Source: Protonemura montana
Taxonomy: Eukaryota > Arthropoda > Insecta > Plecoptera > Nemouridae
Direction: 5' to 3'
NCBI GenBank assembly: GCA_947568835.1
Contig: OX387607.1
Coordinates: 3,348,001 to 3,412,000 of the forward strand
DNA length: 64,000 nt
Numbering within the stretch: position 1 is the first letter of the stretch; every line of letters starts with the position of its first letter. A program made the position numbers and the translations under genes. The notes below the pieces were generated by a model. It saw only the letters and a program-made list of their open reading frames with translations. It ran no database searches and was not told the origin of the DNA. Below, one piece after another: positions 33,301-44,100 of this stretch.

Positions 33301-36300
33301 AACGCCGCCGAAGCCACGCCGTCACAAGCATCGCATACAGGTATGCCGTGGGAAGTTTGGACCATTGCATTTCATCGGGACCAACCACTATTAGCAAAGA
33401 GAAGTCGTTCACATTCCCGTTCGTCTCTCAAATGATTGATTGATTTGTGGTGTTTAACGAAGCACTGTTTTGACAACGGGCCCTGTAGCCAGTAATATAA
33501 CGGCGTCGGTGAATAAGTTGGTGATGATGAGGATGATGACGAACCTTACCTAGCCTTGAATGGAGATGGGGAAACCTGGTGGCGGCAAATCCATGCTGTC
33601 CAGAGATTGATAAGCAAGGCGAGAGCACTAACTTTCATCCCTCCAGCTTCTCTCCCGAACAGAACTAACTGGTCATGTGTTGTGTATGATGGTCACTCAT
33701 CCAATACCTGAACCAGCGCATTGTTGCTTAACTTCGGTGATCTCACGAGAACTTGGTTTCCAGCCTCTCTCCCGAACAGAACTGGTCATGTGTTGTGTAT
33801 GATGGTCACTCATCCAATACCTGAACCAGAGCATTGTTGCTTAACTTCGGTGATCTCACGAGAACTTGGTTTCCAGCCTCCATGGTCACAGTCAACCAGA
33901 TACATCCGTATTCATCTCAACTTTAAGCTATCTTTTTAACTATCTTTTAAAACTGACCCTAAATGAGTTGCAGCTTTAAATCAGAGAATGATAAAAATAA
34001 AATACGAAAGGATCCTCTCTCATCTTTCCAAACACTTCCTTTTCAGATGCGATTAATGCGGGTTACTTGACGTCATCATGAGTGAATTCATTCAAAATAA
34101 AATATGCACCGTGTATTTTCAGCATAACCGTGCAGACAACAGTGCATGTAATATCCGTGGTGGTATCGCCCAATTTGAAGCTCCATTTCTCTAGAGTGCT
34201 GACATGTGGGAGGAAGATAAAATTCTGAGAAACAGCTTCTCACGAGCATCACGCGTCGAGTATATAAATAAGTCCAGCGGAATATGTTTTACCGCGTATA
34301 ATCGGATTCAGAGTTTCTTTCCGCAAGTATTCCAATCTGAGGAACTCGGATGTCAAAGAGGATATCCGAGAAGAAATCCTACGTTTCGAAAGGAATCCAG
34401 GATATTTTGATACGATTAAATACTAAATACAGAAAAAAAAAAACGTGGTCACAGAAACTAACCCGAGCATTCGGGTTATAGTTAAAACAGAAATAGACGC
34501 AGTTTCAAGGGCACAGATAATTGAGACAGTTTATTGGGTAGTAGATTAGTTTATAAATTCTTGGGCACAAAGTCCAAGTACAGAATATGGTTTCCATCTG
34601 AATACAAATATTAAGCATCTAGGTCAAGAATTGGGACTTGAATCCCGATCTCTACATGTCACGAGTGTTGCTCTAACCCATTGAGCTACTTGGACACATC
34701 ATTTTTGAGAATATTTTAGTGTATTTGATGAGAATGACGGGTCTACGTTACAACCACTCAATCTCCAGTAACTCCAATTTGATGTTGGATGCGTTTTATG
34801 CTGTGAAACCTGACTTAGAGCATTGCAAGTATTTGACATATAAATCAGATTACACACTTCTGACATTGCTAATTTGAATTACTCTTGAAGGAACACCACA
34901 AGGGAAGCCTCGCTGTCCGCGTCGTCGGCGGTCGTATTCCGTCAGAGGGCCGCGTCGAGGTGCTGGTGGGAGGTACATGGTCACTGGTCTGCGGCGACGG
35001 CTGGTCGCTGCTGGAGGCCAGCGTCGTCTGCCGAGAGGTCGGTCTCGGTTACGCTGCTGACGCTGTGCAGACTTCCTTCTTCGGCGGCGACGTCAAACGC
35101 ATGGCGCTCGCCGGCGTCGAGTGTCGTGGCAACGAGACCCGTCTGGCACATTGTCGGCATGACGCCGTCGACGTAGGAAGAGGGGTTAATTGTCCGGGAC
35201 GTGAAAGCGAGAACATTGCCGGAGTTGTTTGTTTGAAAGGTACAATTTAAAAATCTGTATTGTTCAGTTGTCAGCTGATGTTTTTAGGATAACTAATGTT
35301 ACCCGTCTATATACTGCTCTCTTGGCGCGAAAAAAGTAGACCTCGTGCAAAGCCACAACACATGAGGACTGTAGAATTGTGAAGAGTATTTACCCATTCT
35401 TATTCCAAGAACTTGCCTCCCTACTCCCTTAATGACATTGTAGCTTGTGGTTGTTGTGTGTTGGATCATTTTTAGGAGAATGCTGAATTCATTCTGTCTT
35501 AAGTCGTGTGCCTTCCTTCTCGGCTTGAGTTGTAGACCACATTGTTGACAGATTCAACGTTCCTCTGCTGCCCAGCTCTACCCAGCTCTACACAGTTATT
35601 TTTTAGACCCAATAAAAGTAGACCTCTTCAGCAATAAATATCCCAGAAAAATATCGACAATACTGTTGCGTTGTGCTTGCAGAATTGGCCGACCTTGAAA
35701 TCGACCACGCCGAGATAGCGCGCACGGCTTACTTGCAGGACAGCCAGCTGTTCTTCCTGCAATGCGCCATGGAGGAGAACTGTTTGGCCGCGCAGGCGTA
35801 CAAGATGCAACGTGACGCCGTCAACTGGCACCTCGAGTCAAGGAGGTTGCTGCGTTTCACGGCTCGTATCGTCAACGTGGGCACAGCAGACTTCCGGCCG
35901 CTCGTGCCTAAGCACCTGTGGGAATTTCACCAATGCCATATGTGAGTGGCGTCGACGAATCTATGTCTAGACTAAAAGGATGTTGAGGGTGGACCCGGTG
36001 TCAAATCGTAGCATGTTCAATAACACCGAGGGCCGGCCAGCACTTAGTCTATATTCCTGTAGCACTATGCTGCTTCTGGCGGCAATAACCCTCCACCAAA
36101 ACCTCATGTATCTTGAGGTTCGACGACGTTGTCGGTTGCAGGCACTACCACAGTATGGAGGTGTTCGCGACGTTTGACGTGCTCGACAGCGCAGGGACGC
36201 GCGTCGCTGAAGGTCACAAGGCGTCGTTCTGTCTCGAAGACAACCAGTGCCTTCCGGGCGTCGACGCTGTTTTCGCGTGCGCCAACTTTGGAGACCAAGG

Positions 36301-37277
36301 CATCTCGGTCAACTGCTCGGACATCTATCGGCACAACATCGACTGTCAGTGGGTGGATATCTCGGAGCTCTCGGCGGGGACGTACACTTTTAAGGTGAAG
36401 ATGTAGTCTATGGTAGTTCGGGAAAGTATCTTTGGTAGACTCAATGTCCCCTGGTAATACCTGCAGCGTCAAAGGCTGATGTGATTAACCACGGTATCAA
36501 ACATTTACGAAATGGGAGGCGGATAACACTCAACTGGTTTACATTTGCACTGAGGGATGCCGGAAAGTTTGAAAGTTAAATCATTTTAACCACCTTCCCG
36601 GCTGCAACATGAATTCTCAATTCACTCACCTCTCTCTGATTACTTCACCAAGCGACCATTAATATTCTACCGATTGTTTTTCAAACCTTCCTAAACATGT
36701 GGAAATATGGCTGAATTATACGTTGCAAGAACTATTGGAGGGGCAATGCTAACAGCTTGAAAGGTTAGGTACTTACTGCCTTGTAGAAATACTGGAAACC
36801 TATAAGCGACTCCCTTAGAGAGAAACTTACCCATTGCCTTCTTTACGCTACTATAACTAGCATTGCCAAATCAAAATAGAGTAGATTCAAAATTTAGCAG
36901 TCCAGGGGCCCCACCTAAACTGATAAATCATAGATTTAATGACATCATTGAATGAATACTTGAGGAAAAATCCGATGAAGAAGGAAACATATCCTGAAAA
37001 GGAAGAGCGTTGCTTCTTGACCCCGTTTTATGGCAAGCCTCCTTCAAGCTTTGGTGCCCTACAAAAGATTCCCATGGCCATAGGTGCTACATAAACCTTG
37101 CTAAAGTTTGATGACTGCCGCTAAAGGCGTTGACATCACCATCACGTGTTGCAGGTGTCAATCAACCCCGAGTTCAAAGTGGGGGAGGCAAGCTACGAGA
37201 ACAACGCCGCTGTGTGCTCGATGATCTACACCGAGTCTGCCGTTCACATCGGCAACTGCACGCTGCAGAGACCCTGA
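30393..37277 (+). CDS. Loxl2: Lysyl oxidase-like protein with two SRCR domains
   Basis: A secreted copper amine oxidase that would oxidise lysines in extracellular matrix proteins to aldehydes. Exons: 30393-30570, 32186-32332, 33141-33340, 34891-35239, 35683-35941, 36142-36394 and 37155-37277; 502 residues, all phases consistent. A signal peptide ([19 protein letters not shown]) is followed by a basic stretch, SRCR 1 (about 47-158, exons 1-3), SRCR 2 (about 187-290, exon 4) and the catalytic domain (about 291-502). The copper site reads [14 protein letters not shown] across an exon junction: all four histidines are kept, but the usual WxWH tryptophan is Phe. The quinone-cofactor lysine ([10 protein letters not shown]) and tyrosine ([10 protein letters not shown]) are present. 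Two SRCR domains match the fly Lox2 layout rather than the four of vertebrate LOXL2. An upstream in-frame ATG at 30351 or earlier would weaken the signal peptide. Confidence 0.95.
30718..30770. repeat. Short dispersed repeat (GTCTATATAC..AAAAAAGTAGACC family)
   Basis: CCGTCTATATACTTCTCGC, then CTCGAAAAAAGTAGACCTC. The same block recurs at 35305-35345, 35600-35625, 53135-53180 and 53280-53325. A preceding ATGTTTTTGTGTTTC stretch recurs in some copies. The family has not been identified; the GTCTA..TAGAC ends suggest a small foldback or a transposon terminus. Confidence 0.6.
31221..32125 (-). mobile_element. Penelope-like retroelement, 5'-truncated, with GIY-YIG endonuclease fragment
   Basis: On the minus strand 32101-31802 encodes a GIY-YIG endonuclease domain ([19 protein letters not shown], then KEHERHIRL), characteristic of Penelope-like elements. 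Downstream, 31460-31221, is the element end shared with copies near 0.6, 33.1, 59.9 and 63.2 kb. This end carries a hammerhead-ribozyme-like motif. No reverse transcriptase is visible, so the copy is a 5'-truncated relic. It lies in the first lysyl oxidase intron, directly before exon 2. Confidence 0.85.
31321..31380 (-). ncRNA. Hammerhead-ribozyme-like motif in the Penelope-like element end
   Basis: Read on the minus strand, the motif has a TGAAGA core, then stem II GTAAC/GTTAC closing an 8-nt loop (TAGTACAT), then GAAAC directly followed by GTC, the expected cleavage triplet. Stem I forms from CCC with GGG plus outer pairs. Stem III would be only AC/GU with no loop, so cleavage would need a dimer. 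The first core base reads U (or an extra U) instead of C, so activity is doubtful. Hammerhead ribozymes are known from terminal repeats of Penelope-like elements. Confidence 0.55.
32340..32400 (-). repeat. 5S-derived SINE, body fragment
   Basis: CCTAGCTTAGCAGGGAGACG and ACCCGGTGCCGGCAAGTA match the body of the minus-strand SINE copies at 33.5 and 44.9 kb. It lies directly after lysyl oxidase exon 2. Confidence 0.45.
33030..33122 (-). repeat. Degraded Penelope-like element end
   Basis: ATAACTATTTAAAACTGGGTTTTAA and the following AT-rich sequence resemble the start of the element end at 63145 and 31280, strongly diverged. It lies just upstream of lysyl oxidase exon 3. Confidence 0.4.
33440..33890 (-). 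repeat. 5S rRNA-derived SINE with doubled 5S head
   Basis: Read on the minus strand it starts with GAGATCACCGAAGTTAAGCAAC and TTGGATGAGTGACCATC, the 5S rRNA internal promoter region. It ends in GTCGTTAAACACCACAAATC with ATC-rich tail repeats (AATCAATC). The head region is present twice in tandem (33643-33759 and 33760-33872, nearly identical). It lies in a lysyl oxidase intron. A 5S head, an unrelated body and a LINE-like tail fit a SINE3-type element. Confidence 0.8.
34620..34860 (-). repeat. tRNA-derived SINE or tRNA-like element
   Basis: On the minus strand a tRNA-like stretch reads CAAGTAGCTCAATGGGTTAG then AGC (A box), with B box GGGATTCAAGTCCC. Flanking words (GAATATTTTAGTGTATTTGATGAGAATGA, GCATTGCAAGTATTTGACA) recur in the element at 18886-19110. 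The acceptor ends do not pair, so it is not a working tRNA gene. It lies in the lysyl oxidase intron before exon 4. Confidence 0.6.
35300..35345. repeat. Short dispersed repeat (GTCTATATAC family)
   Basis: CCCGTCTATATACTGCTCTC, then GCGAAAAAAGTAGACCTCGTGC: the same family as at 30718 and 53135. A partial relative (AATAAAAGTAGACCTC) lies at 35608-35625 in the same intron. Confidence 0.55.
35975..36012 (-). repeat. 5S-derived SINE, short body fragment
   Basis: TAGACTAAAAGGATGTTGAG then GGTGGACCCGGTGTC resembles the SINE body at 44870-44910. Short and old. Confidence 0.35.
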
Positions 37278-38194
37278 CCTCTCGACTGACTGGCACGCGC
37301 CATGCTCGCCCATTGGCTTGCCCCAACTGGCAACCTTCCACGTTGGCAGCGTCCCCCTTTTGACGGCTGTGTACGACGACCATGCAATTTGTACATTACT
37401 CAGTGGTTTTTGTCGTGCCGTGAACGATTCAACAATATTGTGTTCATTTAGAATTTAGTTTAGTTAAATAAATCCCATTAAAGAAAGTACATAACAACCT
37501 GATTGCGTCAGTTCTCATTTTAGGTGCACGCATATTGCTAAAAGTTTGACCTACAGTTCCTCTTCGACTTATACCAAGCCAACGTTGTGTTGTCGAAAGT
37601 CCATCGTAGTCATAGTGACCTTGGCGGATTCACAGAAACTTTTCGACCATAGGGAACATATGTGCCAAGTTGTTCACTCAAATGTGTTGCAAATTCAATT
37701 GTTTCTCCCATAAGGTCGCAGAGAGCCTCTAGAATCCCTATGACCCAAATTCTACTTTCTCTCTCTGAGGTTCCCTATTCCCGCTGCCTAAAGACAAACC
37801 TAAAGACGTACCTAGACCTGCTACCACGACTCTGTGACTTTCTCGTGTATAACGGCGTCCTCATCTTTCCCACGGTTCGAAGGCCAGCCTGCAGATCGGC
37901 ACCCCGCGAAGCCCTACATCCCCCTCCCCACCACCCTTCGACGGATCGATCACCTAACTGGATCTCGTCAGCAGCGCGCGGGCTTCGGCGACGTGCGTGC
38001 CGACGCCAGGGTGCGTGCGGCGCTGACGGCGTCCCCTTGGGTCAGTCACGACGTGGCACGCGGCGCTTGCACAACCTGCATTGACGCCTCTGTCATCTCG
38101 TACCCACCTGAATTACATCTTAAAACGTCTCTCTCGAACGGATAAAGACTCGCGATATAGCATGAACCTCGTTGCGTGAAAGGCACCGACCGCA
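37278..38194. other. Spacer between lysyl oxidase and boss
   Basis: It holds the lysyl oxidase 3' UTR, then the boss 5' region. CpG content rises from about 37860 to 38100, a possible boss promoter. A frame at 37662-38084 has no start context, splice partner or recognisable motif. Nothing else is seen. Confidence 0.4.
37467..37472 (+). promoter_or_regulatory. Polyadenylation signal AATAAA of the lysyl oxidase gene
   Basis: AATAAA lies 190 bases after the lysyl oxidase stop codon, the first such signal downstream. Confidence 0.55.
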
Positions 38195-41100
38195 ATGAGA
38201 ACGCCATCGATACTGTTGCTCGTCTTTCTCGCGGCGGCGGCGGCGACGACGAAGACGGCGGCGACGTCGGAGTGTCCGGCGCCGAAATTGAAGCTCACCG
38301 GGAATGTGACTCTTGTCGGTAGGTATGCTGATTTATGCGTTTCTCAACTCCATGTGTTTATAAAGTTTGGTGGATGATTTTGATAGAGAGCTCATGCCGC
38401 ACAAGGGGTTCAAATGTAACTTTCCTCATTTACATAACTTCCAGAACGTTCGACAGGGACTGCAAACAAAATTGCAACAGTGCTTAACCCAAAATGTGCT
38501 TGCTGTCTTTGACTGGGACAAAAGTTCGGCACCCATGAGAAATTCCCTGCTGTAAAAAGCGAAGTCAGCAGCGTCTCACGGGTTGTTTTGGTGCATTGCC
38601 GGCAACATAGATTGAGGTCGTGCCTCTAGTTTTTGGCAGGTGGAGGCAGCAGGTTCGCGACGATGGGGTAACGCAAGGGTGCGTGCTGGTGTTGGGTCGA
38701 TAGTTATGGTAGCGTGACGCCACGCAAGGTTGTCGAAACGGGGTAACGGGCCCGTGGTAACGGCCCCCTCGAGGCTTCACGTGGTGATGGCGAGATATTG
38801 GCGACGGTTTGGACGGCAAAGCATATCGACAGTGAATGTTGGAGTAGGCTCAATGAGGACGAGAATAGCGATGCGATGGATGAGGGAAAGGTTGTGACTT
38901 CCAGTTAAGCACATAGTTGGACTGTTGATCAATCGACAATGTAGCTTTATTGTTTCAAACTATGATCACGTGGTTATAAGCGAGAGAAAGCATACAGATC
39001 CAGATAATCTAGACGTAGGTATTGCATTTCTGCATAAGTCACCAATAATTTAGTGTAGCTGTACCCTTTTCAACTCTAATTTTTGCCTTAACAATAGACA
39101 CATTTGGTTAGAACAGTAGAAATCGTGGTAATATTTTTTTTAATCTAATATTTAAAAGGTCTTCTTCGATTCACGTTAATCTTGTGAGGTGTCAAAATTT
39201 AAACCAGTTTTTACTCGACCTTCTTATAAGCTGTTGCCAACTCACGAACCTAACCTCAACCCTCTTCATCAGATTAACACCAAAAATAGAATGAAATGAA
39301 CTTCAGTCAATTCGAAAACGAAGCGCAACCAATTAATTTTTACAGCTAAAATGTTTCAGAGGTTAAGGCTTCAAAGTTATCAGCAAAAAAAAAAAAATGT
39401 CCAGATCATCGCAGTTTTCACCCCCGAAGGAAAGGCAGTCTCCGATTTAGTAGCATGTCGACGAATCGCTACTGGTGGCTACAGCGAAACATTTCCAATT
39501 CCTTGAGTATACACTGTAAACCACTTCAGAGATTTCCCATGGACAATTGTACTCAATTGTCTTGCCGCCGACCGTCCCTAGCGACGACGACCATATCGGA
39601 CAAAACGGACGTCAAGTTATTTTCGTTCCCCGCCTCGGTTTTACCAACTCCCCTAAGACCAAATTGCGTGGCCACCCAAAGTATGTTGATAAAACTCGGG
39701 AGCCGGTATAAAAAAAAAAGTGGAAACTTGAACTCGGGTCAATCGTTGCGATCTGGGTGGTACCGACGACTCGTTGGTTAGTTTGTAATCAGCCAATTAC
39801 GCGAGTGTAATCAACGGGAATTGATTGCGCCAATGAGCGGCAACATGTAGACTGTTGAATCGATTTGACTCTCGGCGGCTAGCGATGGAAGCCTTTGAAC
39901 CGCGAAGCAATGCTAGTGCAGCTGCATCATTTGCTTGGTATAATTGGAGAGGACACCGGTGACTAGGAGCTGGTAGATGCGAGACAACTGTCGGAATTCC
40001 TTCTTTTATGAACGAACTTTGCAGCATACTCCTGAACGATGCTACGATACCAATGGGTGCGAACAATATCACTGTAAACCAAACACCCACTCTCATTATT
40101 TGAAAATATATCAAAATATACTGAAAGAAACCCGGAAAAACAAGTACATTTGCTGAATGCGAGCTTAGAATGACTTCCTAAAAAGTAAAAACGATTAATT
40201 TTTCCTCTACGTGATTGCATGTCCAGAACTAGAACTCTCGCTAGAGGAGACACGTAGCCAATGAAAGACATGCAACTTGTATTTATATTGCTTGCAGGGA
40301 TAATATTCGTTGTTAACTTTTATCAGAAAATTTGAAGTCGCATGAAAGGCGAGTCGTAACAGAATCAATTTCAACGTGCTGTGACATAAAAATTAGTTCC
40401 GGTTTCAAGAGATTTAATAGAAGAGAGAATTTGAGAAGGCGTTTGTGTGTCGGTCTTAGGGAAGTTATCTAAACTTGGGACAAAATTTAATTGAGAAAAC
40501 TAAGCTGTAACTGTGTAACTAAAGGTAAACATGGGTTTTAGAGGCTAAGCCAATCAAGCACTCTCTTCAATGTATTCTTTATTTTATTGTCTAGTGATCA
40601 GGTGTTGATGTAAGACAGTCATTCATTCCATCTCCAATATTAAAATTACTTGCGTATCACAGCCATATTGCATACATTTAAACATTACCTACATATCAAC
40701 CTATTGCACATCCACTTTGCACAGTTAACTATTGCACAGTTAAAATGTGACCAATATTAGTTTTTTGCTGAAACCCCTTTGTTGCTCGTTCTAAAATATG
40801 ACCTTCTTTCTCGTATCCCGGTTAACCCCTGTGATTTTTGCAGCTATTCTGGACGGCCACTCGGGAGACGACTGCTCGGAGGCGGATGCTAGAGGTCTGC
40901 AAGAGATGGCGACAGTCGCGTGGTTGGTCAGCGCTCTCAACCACGCCCACTTCCTGCCGGGACGCAAGATCGGTGAGCCCTGCGTCCTGAACCTGAATCC
41001 TCGACCTTGCATGTCTGGAGCCGATGGGCTTTGGAGAGGATTCGAGCATGCATAATAGGCCAGACTGCAGAAAAATTTGACGTACTGAATAAGCCTCATC

Positions 41101-44100
41101 AAGCCTGCCTGGAATTGTGAACAAAGATCTTGTGATCACCGTGATAACCAACCATAAAAGTATGATCAATTATGATCAGTATCAATCATAAATGTAGGAT
41201 TGATTTATTTTACGATTGATATGTGGCGTTTAACGACGCACTGTTTTGACAACGGGCCCTGCGGCGGTGAATGACTTGTTGACAATGAGGGTGATGATGA
41301 ACCTGACTTAGCTTAGAAGGGAGAAGGGGAAATCTGGTGTCTGCACGTAATCTACTCCTGTAGAAAATTACCAAGAGAACTACCGGCTTAACGTCCTTCT
41401 GAAGGACGGTACAAAGTGAATAACAGGATTCCGCTACGAATCCATTCTGTAGAGAGGTTGCAAGGCGAATGAGGTTAAGTATCTTGTTTTTCGACACTTC
41501 TTTCACGGAGTCAGGAAAGTTGAAGTGAGTGAGAAGTACTTACATTAGGTACCTACAATATTTATTAACAAATCTAGTTTAGTGGTAGGTTCAACCCATG
41601 GACCTGTCCCTTCGCTCCATTCCTAAAGTGGGTGATGCACATTAATTGTGCGTAACTTCGATCAGAAGTTACAATCATCCAGACTTGGCTGACTGATGTT
41701 GCAGGACTGACACTGTTCGATGGGTGCTCGTCGACGACGACCTCCCAGAACGCGCTGCTCTCCGCTCTCAACGACCATGGCTGCGATGGCGACTCCGATC
41801 ACATGGGTACGAAGACATGTGCTCTGTGAGAGTGGCTCGTGAATGTAAAAATCTCACCAAACCGTTTGCGCTATCTCTTCGCTTCATTTATTCTTTGCTC
41901 TGAAAGAAGTTTGTCTGAATTTGTTTCACGGGCTTCCCTCTTGTGAAGATTCTGTCGGTCTGAAGGAGAGCAAAGAGCAAAGACTGCAAAGAGTTTGTTA
42001 TTATAACCTCAAATACTTTAGCTGCTCATGAGCTATTCATAGCTGTTGATGAAGTTCCCTATATTCAGTTGGACGAACAAGCAATGTAATTTCTGAAACT
42101 CTCGGTCCATTCTTGGCCCATTCTTGGGTTCACAAAGCCACTCAAAAAGGTACAAAGGGCAATACTTAAAACAAGTTTCAAAATCTCTAAACAAAAATGA
42201 GTGCCAACACTTCAAAGGATTCTATCTTGTCCCCGCGCAGGCTTGCTGGTGTCCCCACGCACTGCAGGTCGACTGCATGCTCTGACTGCGCCGCTGCACT
42301 TGCGCGCGCACTCTACCGCCAGCGCGCTGCCCGAAAGCCCATTGGCAGACGCTACCGCTGCGCTGCTAGCTGCGCTCTCGCTGCGCACCGTTGACCACGT
42401 ATTGCTGCCAGGCGCAGCACTCATGACGCCACTAGGCGCAGCCGCAAGAGCACACGGCGTCTGTCTTTTGCAGGTGAAAATAATTCCCTTAGTTTAATTT
42501 GTGATGCAGGATTTTGTACAGTATTTTTTTAGAACTTCTTGTTCCAACTTCCAGGAACTATCTTCCAAGCAGAAAGTTTGAAGTGCATTGTAAAATCTTG
42601 TAGTTTTATTATTTAGTTTCATTTATATCATTCATCATAGAAGCAATGCAATATTATAGAGGTAAACATGAATAAATGACTTGCAAATTGCTACAGCCGT
42701 CCTAAGGAATCATCTAAATGCACTAATTTCTTCGGTGCCCAAGTTCCGATTTTAAACATGGGTGATCGAAGATCTCGCTTTCTTCAAAACCAGCTCACGG
42801 CATGCAATGTCTAGTTCCATGAGTTCTGCAATTCTAGTTGGCTAGGAGGTAGAATAGGCCCTGCTGGCTCCAAACCACAGACAACGCCATCGATAGACAA
42901 GAGATTGCAATAACGCTGCTGGTATACCGATAGATACACGTCGGCGGCAACCCTCGTGAAGTCTCCCTAAACGGCGTCGTACTGGCTCTGGGTTCGTCCT
43001 CCCAGCTCGCAGTCATCGGCAACCTCTCGGCGGCCTCCTCTACCGGCGGGGTTCATCTCGTGATGGTCGCTCTTGGCGACGTCGACGACCAATTCAAGAG
43101 TAAGCATAGCATTGGTATCCCATGCAGTGGCTAGTCCAATTACACCCAAAAAGCATGGATCCTAAGATGAATTCACATATCTTGAGAGGGTGCTGTTTGG
43201 TGCTGCTTTTCTTTGCATGAATTGGAATTCAAAAGATGGCGGCCAATCAGCTTCAGTTTAGTTCCAACTTGGCCGCTAGGCGTTCTCGTCGCAATTACAC
43301 AGACAGGAAGATACCAATTTTTGACCCCAATATTGTACATTTCAATGCACTGATAACAGTAATCACATGACTTACAACTCATGGGGCATGTTCATAAAGA
43401 ATTACCCCTACGTTTGAGTACGTGATGAAGAAAACGTAACTATTTACATAGCCAAACGTGAACGGGCGCGTGCTACATCCTTGCTCCTGGCGATCGATTT
43501 CTGCCATCGAGTTCCCAACCAACGGCCTTTATGGCCTTTGCAGCCTATTTCCGTGCCGAGGGCGGCAATGTCGCCATGTCGAGAGCCGCCGCCCTCCTTT
43601 CTCAACGCCTCCCGTGGGACACCTCGATGGCACGCAACGCGCGGCCAGTTAGAGGTGGAAACCTCGGATACTCTTCAAGCCATGCACTAGGTTCTGTTAC
43701 TCACGCATGGTCCCACTAAACTTCGCTAAAACCTGGCCCTGTAAGTGCTTTTTCTGAAATCGGTAGAAGCATTGGGTTTATAGGGAGAGTCAGAGCGACA
43801 GCGTTAATTTTAAACTTTTTGTTGAGCAAACGAGCCGGCAACTCGCGGTAACGGTAGATGCCACCCAATAGCGCTTGGTGCCTTTTTTTTTTAAACAAAC
43901 CTCTACAAACCTCACTACCAGTGATCATTAAGTAATTCAAATTAAATTACAACTAAATAAAACTACTAAATGATATGAAATTAAATAATTACAACTCAAA
44001 ATATTTATTCAAGTATATCAATCGTTGAAGTTGTAGGCGAGTAATATTTTAGAAATAACTAAATTTATTCTTAGCACTCGAAACGACGATGACTCCAGCT

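Noticed and set aside
38565-38819. 84-codon minus-strand frame in boss intron 1
   Set aside because: GC-rich but without motif, start context or splice partner; not supported as a gene or boss exon.
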